A stretch of DNA of 64,000 nt from Rehmannia glutinosa (GCA_016081115.2 CM071934.1:61985267-62049266), one strand, 5' to 3'. Counted from the stretch's first letter, positions 50,052 through 61,298 are shown. Made by a program: numbers and translations. Notes: a model not told the origin generated them from the letters alone.

Positions 50052-50947
50052 TGTTGAGAATCAGAATCAAATCAGAATGGATTAAATTAAGATTATTGCA
50101 TGATTCTTGGGATAGCAGAATATTGGATTTTATCAAAATTGATATGGGAGATATTTTTCCATTAATGTATTTTTCTCACCTATATATAGGTGATATTGTA
50201 ATTCTCAAGATAAGAGAGAAATAAAACTCTTATAGCCCTTTGGGCATTTGTTCGTGGATGTAGGCTAAATGCCGAACCACGTTATTTCTTCGTGTTCTTC
50301 TTTCTCTCTTCAAAATCCAACATGGTATCAGATTCCTAAGGATTAGGGTTTCTGGGAAGCTTTGTGCAACCTTCATTGTTGCAAGTTAATTCGATTGCAG
50401 CCTTCATTGCTGCAAGTTATGTCCATAGCATCCTTCATTGTTGCATGTTAATCCAATTGCAGCCTTCATTGCTACATTCTTATAATTGCACAACACTCAT
50501 CCAATGCAACAATTATCATTTTTTTGAACTTCAGCATGTTCATAAAATGTGTCAAACTCAATGATTTCGTTTTCTGCTAATGCTACCACATGGAGTGCAA
50601 CTCTTACTGCTGTAATTTCCATTGTTCAAGTTGAATACTCCAACAAAAAGTATCATCGTATTCAACTTGCGGGGGAGTGTTGAGAATTAGAATCAAATCA
50701 GAATGGATTAAATTAAGATTATTGCATGATTCTTGGGATAGCAGAATATTGGGTTTTATCTAAATTGATATGGGAGATATTTTTTCATTAATGTATTTTC
50801 TCACCTATATATAGGTGATATTGTAATTCTCAAGATAAGAGAGAAATGAAACTCTTATAGCCTTTTGGGCATTTGTTCGTGGATGTAGGCTAAATGCCGA
50901 ACCACGTTATTTCTTTGTGTTCTTCTTTCTCTCTTCAAAATCCAACA
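50052..50947 (+). mobile_element. Complete TRIM-like miniature LTR retrotransposon (896 bp)
   Basis: LTR 1 (50052-50322, 271 bp) and LTR 2 (50678-50947, 270 bp) start TGTTGAGAAT and end AAATCCAACA. They are nearly identical. A perfect target duplication AGAAT flanks the unit (50047-50051 and 50948-50952). TGGTATCAGATTCC (50323-50336) is a Met-tRNA-type primer site with small changes; GCGGGGGAG (50669-50677) is the polypurine tract. The 355-base interior encodes nothing but has tandem CAGCCTTCATTGCTGCAAG-like repeats. It would depend on another element's proteins. TATA-like CTATATATAGG (50180 and 50810 regions) sits in each LTR. Confidence 0.93.
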
Positions 50948-51157
50948 AGAATCATGTAGCAAGAAGCATCAGAAAAACAAGAAGCTCAGAGGACATTCGT
51001 TGTCCCACCTCTAATCAAGATTATTGACCTCCTAAGTGGAAAAAAAAAACTAGGATTATGTATATCCAATTCTAAACCGTTCCTTTTTAGGGTGGAATTA
51101 AGCCATTCATAAACTTCGGATTTTCTGAAACTAGAGAGAATTAACTACCGTGTATCA

Positions 51158-54100
51158 TCAAGAAGACTTTGGTTTTCTTCCAGGTTTTGAGATGCGCTTA
51201 AGCTGTGTTTTTCCTGTTCTCATTTCCCTGCAATATATAACCAAGCCATGTTAAGTTAGATGACCTTTAGCATTTTTACTCGAGACCCCTGTATAGTTTT
51301 CTTAATTCATAGGCAAGAATAGTACCTTTGATACAGATACACAATCAAGTAGAATATAGGAAGGAACATCAAAATCAGTACTGATGTCGCCAAGTAGAAA
51401 ACACTTGTATGCTTCTGTACGTGTGAGGAATGAGATTAAACAGAATGCGGAGAAAAACAGAAAGAAAGCACGTACAAGAGCAAATTCAAAGAAAGCCAGA
51501 AAGGGAGGCTCAATCAACTAACTTCCATTGCCATTTCTTTAACTCCAGAAGGGTGTATTTTTATATAATTTTGCTATTAACTTAAGGATAATTACAAAAA
51601 CACCACTGAGGTTTGGGCTAATTACAAAAAAATAAGAGATGTTTCAAAGTTACAAAAACAAAACCTCAAGTTTGATTATGTCTTAAATTTAAGCGGGTAA
51701 CTGTAATATTTTTATAAATGTCGGGGGTTTTTGAAATATTTTTTGCTTATGAAGGATAAAATGTAAGACATAATCAAACCTCAAGGGGTTTTTCGCTATT
51801 ATCAAAAATCTCTGGTTTTTTTCTAATTAGCCCGAACCTGAGGTTTTTTTTTCTGTTTTTTGGTAATTATCCCTCAACTTAATTAATAGCATGTTTGGAA
51901 TCACTTTTCAATGGACTTCTAAAGATCCATTTGAAATTTTCTGGAGTGTTTGGCGGTTTATAATGAATGGACTTTTGAAATAAATCACATTCTCAAAAGT
52001 CCATTCCAAAGAAGTGAGGAAATGTGGCTTTTCAAACCCATTTCCGTTACTTTTGTTTGGAGGTTGTTAAAGTTGCTATTTTCCTATTTTATCTCCTCTC
52101 TTTCTATTTAAATGTCAAAGCACTTTTTTGAAGTGGGTTTCACCAAAAATGTATGATTAATGTAAAAGGACTTTCTGTTTCTAAATAGACTTTTACTGCA
52201 CAAGTGCTCTCAAACATGTACTAAGTCATCTAGTCAAACTTTACTAATCTTCTTTAAGCAAAAACACCACGGGGTGATATAAGTTAAACTAGGCATCAAG
52301 GAGTAACCACTTACCCTGCCTCCTCTAGAGAAAGGTTTTCTTCCTCGTGAGCAACTGTGGGCATCACAGAATTGGCGTAAAAAGAACTCTGCAGAACATC
52401 GCAAGAAAGATGTTGTCTACAAACATGATCAAGAAAAGCCATTCATGTTTTTTATAGGTTTAAAAAGAAATGGTACCATGGAGACGAGTTGCTGAGGAGC
52501 CCTCTTTTACAGGAAAACAGCTGTCAGCAAGATCCTGCAAAGAGCCACCAGACATAAACAAATGCAAAACAAAAGTCTTAGATTAAATAGCATGAACTTA
52601 GAACAACCTCACATAAATGACGGTTTCTTGCAGCAGCAGGAGGATTACACTTGGTTTTATGGGATTGTGAATTTATCACAAAATCACAATGTAAGGCTCC
52701 GCATAGATCTGCCAAGCACTTGCCATGACTCTGAATGCAAAGAAAGGAGCGATGTGGTATTGATTACATACAAATTTTGATGGGAAATTGTAAGTTCAAC
52801 TTAAAAACTTAGACCATGCAAGAGATGAAGCAACATATAAATGTCTTAGTGATCACATGGTCCGCACACTCGAAGGATGATTAACTCATTTTACAAAACT
52901 TTGATGCAAGATACAGCAAGGGGAGTCCTATCCATCATTTTAAAACATAGGGATAATTATAGAATAAAAAACAAGGTTCGGTCTAATTACAAACAAATCC
53001 AGAGGTTTTTGAAAATTGCAAAAAACCACTTGAGGTTTGATTCCATATAACATTTTTCTCTTTCATAACCAAAAACATTTCCAAAACCCCTTATTTATAA
53101 AAACGTTTACAGTTATCCCCTTAAATTTAAGACATAATCAAACCTGAGGGGCCTTTTTGTAATAAACATCTCTCGTTTTTTTTTTGTAATTAGCCCAAGC
53201 CTGAGGGTTTTTTTTTTTGTAATTATCCCTAAAACTTAAGATGGAATGGAGATTCATTCTAAAAGTTCTCCAATGACACAAATGAATTCCCTACCATGTA
53301 GAAAATCATTTAATAGAATGTAACTGAAATGATTTAATCACTTTCTTCATGTTTTGCAGTCAAAGATTAGGGATGCATAGTTTTGAGTCAAATGGCATCC
53401 ACATAACTGTGGGGTTGAGGATCAAAGGAGGATGGAGTATGATAGATAAACAAATAGCGACAAATATTATATTCTTACACTTTGAAATTCAATGACTTAG
53501 AAATGAACTCTCACGACATACGATATATTAGTGACTGCAATCCACAAAGACAGTTCTATTGCAACGGATGCGATTTCTTTTTCTCTCTGGTCATTCTCAC
53601 CACTTCTATTTTCCTTCGTGTTCAACAATATTCTTAGAGACACCCACAATCTCGTATAAGCTCTAAGCATGTGCAATCTCAAACCCCTTTTTTGGAGCCA
53701 TCAGAGAGAAAATCTTCGGCAGCTATCAAGCACATTAATGAGAATTTCTAATTGCGGCAGCCCAAATATTCAGAAGTCTAGTAATTCAACTCACCGCTAC
53801 AGGGAAAAACTTAAAATGATGATTTAGTGGATCTTTCCCATCACTGCCTCTGATCTTTTATAATTCAAAATTCAAAGAAACAAGCACCGAATGAACTTAG
53901 CAAGCAAACTAAAGGAATAATGTGAGCTCATGCAAATCATTTGTGATTTGCAGCAATACAAAACAAAACCACCAATAGCAGGTTGAACGCATAATTGGGA
54001 CTCCAAAGGATTAAGAAAGTAAAGACACCATCACATACAACATTTAGAAGATTGTTGTGCCTGTTGTCAAAATGCTGATCCAGATATTTTTCTGCTCGGA

Positions 54101-55695
54101 AGATTTTCTTACAATACCCACATCGCCATTCATTTATGTCTACATGAATCTTATGCTCCTCTTGGTCTCTAAATATATCGTTGCTTGGATGAAGTCTGCA
54201 TCGGCTGGAAAGTTGATACTTCTCTTTTTCCACGAAAGGCATGAGATACTGCAAATAGCTTCAAAGTTAAATAAGGCAAAAATGGGTTGCTATACATTTA
54301 TCTGCAGAGATAATGTTGCAACATTCAGATACCTCCTCTATTATTTTCCAGGCTGCTCGACTCCTCTCTCTGGAACAGTGAACTTCAGGCTGCTCTTCTT
54401 TAAGATTGCTAAGCATCAAATCAACAAATTAGCATCAACAATACGACCAATCATATCTTCCTGACTTGTATAATTAGTTGAACGTAAGATTCTCAATCTA
54501 TGACATGTATTTCTGTAAATATACACAAGGATTAACTAACTACCACAAAATAAGAACCACCCAACCCACTCCAACCAGAAAAATAAAAATAAAATAAAAT
54601 ACAGATGGGAGGAAAAGGGTGGGAGGGAGGAGTGGATTAGAAAACAATCAACAATATATAATTAAAATAAAATGACAGGAAACGTTACCTTGAAGCAGCA
54701 GTTTCACTACCCTGTGGGCAAAAGTAAAACTGAATGAGCAATGTTATATTCTAATGTGTAAAAGCCTACATATTCTTACACTGATGGAAAACAAGATTTC
54801 AGAAAACTACTATGATTCTATCACACACAACTTCCCATGACTTGAATGCAAACTCAATACGAATAAGGTGAAGATACTCAAGGAGACATACTTCCAAATT
54901 AAGATGCGCAAATATGAGTTAACTTATTAAGACTTGAACATATTGCCCAATTTATATCAAGGAAAACACAAAATGAGAAGCAGGGAAAGTCCAGTAAAAA
55001 TAGCCGATGCAGAATCCTTTAAGAGGAGCGAAGATTCCGCCTAAGCCTACAAACGAGTGTGTGGATCAACTGAACAAAATTTCTTGAGCTGCTGCATTAA
55101 TTAGTTCATGTTTTCATTTTGTTTCTTGACTAGATTTGAGTCCCTGCTCTTCCATTCTAAAATTCCTTGAAATCTCGTTTTCCCAGCATCCGAAATCACC
55201 TCTGCTTTCCCAATTTCCTTAATTGATATATGAGTTTTAGCTTCAGGTGATTACATGACTTCTTTATCAAGAGATTCTAACAATCCCCAGAAACTAATCT
55301 TTAGATTAATGAGCCTTGAGAAGCACAAATTTTACTAATTAACCTTTTTCTTTCTTGCTTGCGTCTTGTTCGGCCCTTTTAAAAGACAAGCCTTTTAAGA
55401 ACGAAAATATGGATAAAAATTCGAGATTTCCCACATCAAATGACTAAAACATTGAATCAACGACTATACACAGAAACCCCCATAGTTGGATAAATATTGA
55501 ACTAATATTCTCCATTTCGAGACTTATTACTCCCTCAAATAACAAGTTCAAAAAATTATTCCTCGTCTATGGTGGGGGTGGGAAGGTTGGGGGAAATGGA
55601 TCTTGCAGGAAAATGATTACCTGGGAAGAGGAGAGTTGCAGAATCATCAAAAGAAGAGAAATACTGTAAACCGCACATAATCTCGTCTTCACCAT
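51158..55695 (-). CDS. Secretory-pathway C2H2-type zinc-finger membrane protein, nine exons
   Basis: Nine exons, all with consensus splice sites, join in frame in minus order: 55695-55621, 54711-54689, 54408-54333, 54248-54039, 52730-52608, 52534-52477, 52388-52315, 51414-51326 and 51227-51158, giving 265 residues. Residues 1-25 (MVKTRLCAVYSISLLLMILQ start) form a signal peptide. A single finger C101-X2-C104-X12-H117-X4-H122 (RCGYCKKIFRAEKYL) follows, then a Cys-rich segment (C133, C138, C143, C156, C168, C175, C196, C201) containing GKCLADLCGALHCDF. A transmembrane helix spans about 218-241, and a short basic tail ends KPKSS, a KXKXX-type dilysine signal. I recognise the family as a conserved plant protein usually labelled C2H2-like zinc finger, function unknown. 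The topology predicts a luminal finger, so DNA binding is doubtful. Start choice: the ATG at 55693-55695 gives the signal peptide exactly in frame. Confidence 0.92.
51586..51873. mobile_element. MULE-type MITE in intron 7 of the C2H2 gene (family copy B)
   Basis: GGATAATTACAAAAA and GGTAATTATCCC ends flank 288 bases. The 9-base flanks TTAACTTAA (51577-51585) and TCAACTTAA (51874-51882) match at 8 of 9. Inner words (CTGAGGTTTGGGC, AACCTGAGG) match copies A and C. Confidence 0.8.
51890..52225. mobile_element. MITE with GCATGTTTGGAATCACTT-like ends
   Basis: AGCATGTTTGGAATCACTTT at the left is imperfectly complementary to CAAGTGCTCTCAAACATGTA at the right. The interior also contains an inverted pair around CTTTTGAAA and AAAAGTCCATT. 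It lies in intron 7 of the C2H2 gene; no clear target duplication. Confidence 0.55.
52950..53229. mobile_element. MULE-type MITE in intron 4 of the C2H2 gene (family copy C)
   Basis: GGGATAATTATAG and GTAATTATCCC ends flank 280 bases. The 9-base flanks TAAAACATA (52941-52949) and TAAAACTTA (53230-53238) match at 8 of 9. Sequence similarity and termini place it with copies A and B. Confidence 0.8.
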
Positions 55696-55881
55696 CTGAA
55701 TCTCCTCCTCCTCTCAGTAAACTCAGCAAGTTCCTGATTGTTATGTATGTCTTGTGACTCTTGTATGTTTTTTCTTGACCAATTATCCAAAGTGCTCTCA
55801 AACGAACCAAAAGAACCTACGGTCTTACATATCATTTTCTGTAAGAAGGGTCGCTCCGACCTGACCCGATCCAATCCAGCA

Positions 55882-55887
55882 GGCCCA
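55882..55887 (-). promoter_or_regulatory. Site II-type TGGGCC element upstream of the C2H2 gene
   Basis: On the minus strand TGGGCC lies about 190 bases before the start codon, in a GC-richer island. Such elements are common in promoters of plant housekeeping genes. A TATATAGATG-like word sits farther upstream at about 55920-55930, beside the MULE-like insertion. Confidence 0.35.
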
Positions 55888-55939
55888 TTATTTTTATGGG
55901 TGGTATTATTTACACCCCACATCTATATAATTTTAAAAA

Positions 55940-56698
55940 GGGTATTGATTTTTCAAGATGTCGGCGTATAATGACTTTCTTTGGTTTGATGTCGCGCGTT
56001 TGTGAGTTACCAATTTAGTACTTCATCTTGGCATTTTTTTTATAAATTGGTGCATATTCACTTTTAAGGACGAAAATGCCTCCAAGATTTTTTAATTTTT
56101 TGTTAAAAAGTTAAGTTTTAATTAGAATTATTAAATTTAAAAAATAAATTTAATTAAGAAATAACTTATTATTATTTAAATTAAATTATTAAATTCTTAA
56201 TTGTAAAAAATAAAATGAATCAAATTAATTATTTTTTAAAATTCAGTTAAAAATTAATTAAAAATTAATATATTAATAAAAAATTTGCTATGATTTTCTT
56301 ATTTACTATCTTATTTTTTATTTTTAAATTATTTAATTTTCATTTTAATTTTTAAAATTAGTTAACTAAATTAATTTTTCTTTTCGATTAAATAAATTTT
56401 AATTTATGTTTATTAATTTACTAATTTAATGTAATTAATTTTATTTTTTTCTAAGAATTCATTAATATTTTTAGAAACTTATTTTTATTTTTTATTAATT
56501 AAATTAATTAAAATGTTAATTGATTTTATAATTTAAATAAGTATACTTATGTTTAATGGGGGCATTCTCGTCCTTAAAAGTAAATATGTACCAATTTATA
56601 AAAAAAATGAAGTATGAGTACTAAATTGGTAACTCTGTAATGTCAGGTACCAAACCAACAAAGTGTCTATAGGCCAAGTACTAAAAAATCAATAACCC
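55940..56698. mobile_element. MULE-like element with about 140-bp terminal inverted repeats
   Basis: The left arm (from GGGTATTGATTTTTCAAG at 55940 to about 56080) pairs with the right arm (about 56560 to AATAACCC at 56698). Strongly matching words include GAGTTACCAATTTAGTAC, TTTATAAATTGGTGCATATT and TTTTAAGGACGAAAATGCC. Flanks TTTTAAAAA (55931-55939) and TTTCAAAAA (56699-56707) match at 8 of 9, pointing to a Mutator-type insertion. The core is AT-rich and non-coding. It sits about 245 bases before the C2H2 start codon. Confidence 0.8.
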
Positions 56699-56707
56699 TT
56701 TCAAAAA

Positions 56708-57541
56708 TGTCATTCATTTAAGGGATAATTACATTAAACCCTCCGAACTATGCCTATTTTTACACTTTGTACCAAACTTTATTTTGTTACGCTATGCCTC
56801 CTCTAATATGAAAAAATTTCACTTTACCATATATGGACAGTTTTGCCCCCATAGGTTTTAAAATTGATTTTAATAGTTTAAGAATTCCATCTAAGCTCCG
56901 ATTTGTTGTATCTAGCCCCTAAAAATTATAGAATCACATAATCTAATCATCATGAATTTAACTCCAAAAATAGTTTGTTCCCGAATTTATCAAGGCATGA
57001 GAACCCTTATTTTCCGCCACCTGCTTTGTTCGTGGCGTTGTCATACCTACTTAGATCTAATCTTTAATCTAAGATCTTAAGGAGTCATTCAGGTTTCCAG
57101 CCTATAAACTCAACATGGTATATTTACGCAAAGGTCTCACAACCTTATTACGTCTGTTCCAAAATGGGTCTTTTGATTTAAAATTGGATAGTCCATTACG
57201 ATCATATCAAGACCAACATGCTTCCGTAAAATTAAAATATCCCATAAAATTCATACCTTTCTTTGACCGAAATAGCACCGGGGGAGATGGTTCACAACAC
57301 CACGATCAGAATTCGCCCCTTTAGATCGCTTGATGACTATCGCAACCATCCAACTTCAACTAACAAGTGAAGATGATCTACAAGTTATTCAACTCCTTCA
57401 AAACTACTCAAGACAACCTTTTTTTTTTCTTACTCCAGCGTATAAGATAATTCTTCAAAGGGATAAATTAATCAAACAAATCAAACATTATGAACACATG
57501 TTAAAGCAAAAGCTTTCTTTTTATTAAGAAATTAAAGAAAA
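56708..57541. other. Mostly non-coding stretch; two short open frames of unknown origin
   Basis: AGGGATAATTAC at about 56722 resembles the left end of the MULE MITE family, without a visible right end. On the plus strand 57115-57324 and, in another frame, 57330-57527 are open (start MVYLRKGLTTLLRLFQNG; end KQIKHYEHMLKQKLSFY). They look like one frameshifted coding relic, but I do not recognise it. Confidence 0.35.
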
Positions 57542-57729
57542 TTTATTACATTAGTAATCTCCTTTTGGGAGGAGAATCTTTAAGCAAATTTAGCCTCTCA
57601 TATATGAGGCTTGCACTTGCAAACACATAAACCAGAAAACTTAAAACACTCAATTATTACAAATTTTATTTTTGAAGACTAAGGGAGGTCGTTCGATGCC
57701 ATTAGCCTTCTAAAACTCATCTTTATATA
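57542..57729 (-). promoter_or_regulatory. Caulimovirid-type promoter and poly(A) signal pair
   Basis: On the minus strand CTCTATATAAAG (TATA core 57721-57729) is followed 174 bases downstream by AATAAA (57547-57542), with an inverted pair CCTCATATATGAGG between them. A TATA box with a poly(A) signal under 200 bases downstream is the arrangement that gives pararetroviral RNA its terminal redundancy. Position after the polymerase genes fits the intergenic region. Assignment is inferred from spacing and context. Confidence 0.45.
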
Positions 57730-57960
57730 GAGGTACCCTCATTACCGCTTGTATTATTTCATCCACTTGTTGAATGAGTGGAGGCCTTCTCGACATCACA
57801 TGGTTTGGATCCTACTTTGTCTAGTATCCAAAGTATTTCGATAAGGCTCCAAAACTCTTGATTTGTTTTTTGTCCTATAGTAAATTGAAATAATCTTAAG
57901 ACGTCATTTCTTACGTCTTTTTCTTGGAATTATTAGCATCTAATAGCTAGCTCCTTCATA

Positions 57961-58347
57961 TGACAATCTCTTTCTTGTTATGACCCACCTTTTGTCTTTT
58001 TGGTAAGTGGTATCACATGCTACCACCCAGTCTGCCGAGGTATCTACTTTTTCGATGGTCCCCGAATTATTGGATACTTTGGCAGATTTTGTGACTTTTT
58101 CTTCTCCGCTCTCCCGGACGCTCGATCAATCTTTGGTCGAAATCCTTTGCCAAATCCTGGCTCATTTTGATTTGGGCATTCTGGGCAAATACGATTTTCC
58201 CAATGACCAATATGAGCCATATTGTAGTGTGTTCGACAAGTTTTTTTTACTCCCCGGTAGCTTATTTTCCCAAGGAAGATTTCTTTTTTTTTTTCGAATA
58301 AGTCTTCTGCGAATCTTGTTGTTTTTCCTATCGTAGTGCTTAACAGG
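57961..58347 (-). pseudogene. Caulimovirid-like coding remnant with zinc-knuckle-like motif
   Basis: The minus-strand translation gives a basic stretch (KIRRRLIRKKKEIFLGK), then a degraded Cys-His cluster, TCRTHYNMAHIGHWENRICPEC, in short form C..H.....GHW....C..C, then a Lys-rich tail. It resembles nucleic-acid-binding knuckles of capsid or Gag proteins. It joins directly to the caulimovirid at 61304 once the solo LTR and one target copy are removed. Which viral gene it belongs to is not clear. Confidence 0.45.
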
Positions 58348-61298
58348 TGATACGTGTAAAATATATGTGCATTTAGGGGCTTAGAATTGTATATAATTGA
58401 TGCATTTGCATGTATATTTAGTGTGTTTTACTTGGTTTCCTTAGAAGGGCATGATCTGCGTACTCTTGTAATTTTTTTAACAGAAAACATAGCTAATTGA
58501 AAAGATATCGAGTTGGAAGGCGAACAAGATCGACGAGTGCAAAGAGAAAATTGAAAAGACAAAGAATCGGACGAAAATCTACACTGTCGGGTATGTAGGA
58601 CCACATGACCGTGTAGAGTGCATGGCTGTAATGTGAAGTGTTCGGGAGAAAATAGGGGCGAAATCAAGCCGCCGACGGATCGTGTGGGACCACACGATCA
58701 TGTGAAGTGACCGTGTGAAACTCATACGGGCCGTGTGATTGTCATGGGCGGATTTTTGTGTCCTTTTCCCACTCGAACTCTACAAGTGATCTCTCCAGTA
58801 CCTATATAAAGGACCCCGAGGGTCAGACGAAAATATATACATTCATACAACATACAACACAAAGAAAATACATAGGAACATAAGATCAAAGGTCTTCTAA
58901 GAGAGGAGGGCTAGGTTACGAAGAACACCACAAGGCCTTTCGCATCTATGGAAGCACAAGAGCTTCGAAGGCTTTGTTTGATAAATGGTTTTAATCATGA
59001 TTTTGATGATTTTGTTTTTATACCAAAACAATGGTTTTAAAGGTTGTCCAAATACTCCTAAATGATTTAAAATGGTTTTAATATTTTTCGGAGTATTTCT
59101 TCAAGTTTTATTTTCGACAAAAATTGGACAACACATTTAATGATTTTGTATCAATGGGTTTTTACATCCAAACACTGTTTCCAAATGTTGTCTAAATACT
59201 CCCGATCGGTCTAAAATGTTTTCACTATTTTTTGGAGTATTTTTTGAAGTTTATTTTCGATATAAAATTGGACAACACTTTTGTTTTGAGGTCAACCGGT
59301 TGCCGTATAGGGCAACCGGTACGTGAAAGTTGTGGAAAACAGAAAACTTCATGTTTGCAGAAAATGGTGAGGGTGACCGGTCACCCTATAGGGCGACCGG
59401 TGACGTCGACCGGTCGACCTATAGGGCGACCGGTACCTGAAGGTTGGTTAAAATTTGCAAACTTCTCTGTTTCGATTTTTTGAAGAGGGCAACCGGTTGG
59501 ACCCTAGGGTGACCGGTCGGACCCCCCGTCGACTGGTCGCCCTGTGTAAAAATGTGTTCTTATTTTCAAACGTCTATTTGTGCGCGACCGGTCGCCCTAA
59601 TGTTTGAAAGCAAAATTCTAACCGTTGTGCAGCAGACAACTTTTCCCTAAATTGTGGGATTGATTTCTAACAACTATAATCTTGATTTTAATTGCAATTT
59701 TTTTTGTAGATATCAGATTCCAAGAGGATCCTATCAAGGATCAATCATCTCCTATAATTAGAGGAAGATTTGAAGCACAACAATAAGAGAGAACAATACA
59801 ACACAACAAGATATACTCAAGCAAACACTTGGTCTTATATTGTCATTATTCTTGTTGTAATTTGCCTAGCTTATCAGTTTCACATCTTTGAGGTCTAGGC
59901 TATTCTTGATTACACTTGCACTCAATTGTATAATTCATTATCGAGTTGTAATCTTGAATTTTCGGGTTATCATTCAACACAAGATATCCTTGTGAGTGTT
60001 CTTGTGGTAAGAACACACTTGGGTGATCTAGGTGTTAGGTGTAAGAAGATTGTGGTAATCTTCTTGTTGAGGTGTTGAAGAATTGGTATTCTTCAAGGTT
60101 GAAGATTGTGGTAATCTTCACAAAGGTCTTTGTTGGAGATTGTGGTAATCTTGAAAGAGATTGTGGCAATCTCAAAGGTGGTGTTGAAAAAGAGTGTGGT
60201 GCTTTCTTGAAGGTGTTGTTGTAAGTTGGTGTTGTATTAATTTTGGTAATTAATAAAATCTTTTTTTCTTTTTGAAATCCATCCCGGATATCTTTGGGGT
60301 GGTAGAGGATTAGGCCCTAGGTGGGTTGAACCTCTATAAATCGGCGTGTGTTGTTTACATTCCGCACTTATTATTGACTTGGCTTGTTTTGTTCGAAAAA
60401 GAGGGTAAAATTGAAAAGATGGAGATAATCTATTCACCCCCCCTCTAGATTATCGTAGTCGCTTGGACTTACAGGCTTGGAAGGAAGATCTATCCTGACA
60501 AGAAAGGTTTTTTCTTAGTTTAGATCTCTTGTTTGTACTTAAACGATGTCACAATGTTGATTTCAAGTTGTCTATGAATTTGTTATCAATATTTGGCTAA
60601 TCTTTCAAATCTTAGGGCATAATCAAAACTGTGGATTCATGTTAAATTTTGATTAATTGTTTTCTTAATTGATTCATGTTTTCTATTTTATGAATTCGAG
60701 TGCTTATCTTAATTGCTTATTATTTGGCCATTAATTTGCATGTCATATTTGTTAGTGCGAGATTTGGGAGAGAATTCCAACAAAGGCGAAATCGAATTCG
60801 GACATAAACGGTGTAACAAGTCGGAGACCTACAAATCAAGCCGTGGGGAGTCATTCAATTCATAGATCTTTTGGGAGTTAATAATAGTTGTAATGTATCG
60901 GAGATCTACAATTATTATTAATCTACTGTTTATGTGCCACCCGGAAGGGGGAATAGACTAACTTAGGAATTGAACCCATAGAATTGCATGAATTGGTTTT
61001 GTTAAACATTAATTGGATTTAATCTTGAAGAAGCATGTTGAAATTATATACCTAAGGTTGCTTTTCGTATTGTTGAAAATACTTGTGGGGTTCAAAATTT
61101 ACTTTTGCTTTTATTTTTATTTTTGATTTTTATAACATTTGATATTCAAATCACTTCAATAAAATTGAAATGCGATGTTATTATAAGCCTAAGTGTTTTG
61201 TAGTCAATCCCCGAGGAATACGATCTTGCTTGCCATTATCCTATAAACAACACCATCGTACACTTGCGATATGGAGATCCAAATATATTTGGCGAACA
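58348..61298 (+). mobile_element. Athila-like solo LTR, itself interrupted
   Basis: It begins TGATACGTGTAAAATATATG and ends TTTGGCGAACA, with a perfect target duplication ACAGG (58343-58347 and 61299-61303). Removing the nested insertion (58975-60473 plus one 5-base duplicate) leaves about 1.45 kb. A TATA box TATATAAAG (58803-58811) follows a GC-rich GACCGTGTG/CACACGATC palindrome cluster (about 58590-58740). The start and the layout resemble the Athila LTR at 26865 but the sequence is a different family. No coding remains. Confidence 0.85.
58975..60473 (+). mobile_element. Sirevirus-like copia solo LTR nested in the Athila-like LTR
   Basis: The 1499-base LTR starts TGTTTGATAAATGG and ends TATTCACCCCCCCTCTAGAT, then GCTTGGACTTACA, the usual Sirevirus LTR finish. 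A perfect target duplication GGCTT flanks it (58970-58974 and 60474-60478). At 59288-59600 it carries an array of ACCGGT-centred palindromes such as CCTATAGGGCGACCGGT. Around 60040-60200 GATTGTGGTAATCTTC-type units repeat in tandem. No internal region remains. Confidence 0.88.

Noticed and set aside
52562..52780. 72-codon plus-strand open frame
   Set aside because: It overlaps exon 5 of the minus-strand C2H2 gene, whose frame and splice sites are far better supported.
58007..58336. 109-codon plus-strand open frame
   Set aside because: The minus strand of the same DNA carries the zinc-knuckle-like motif, so the plus frame is likely a shadow.
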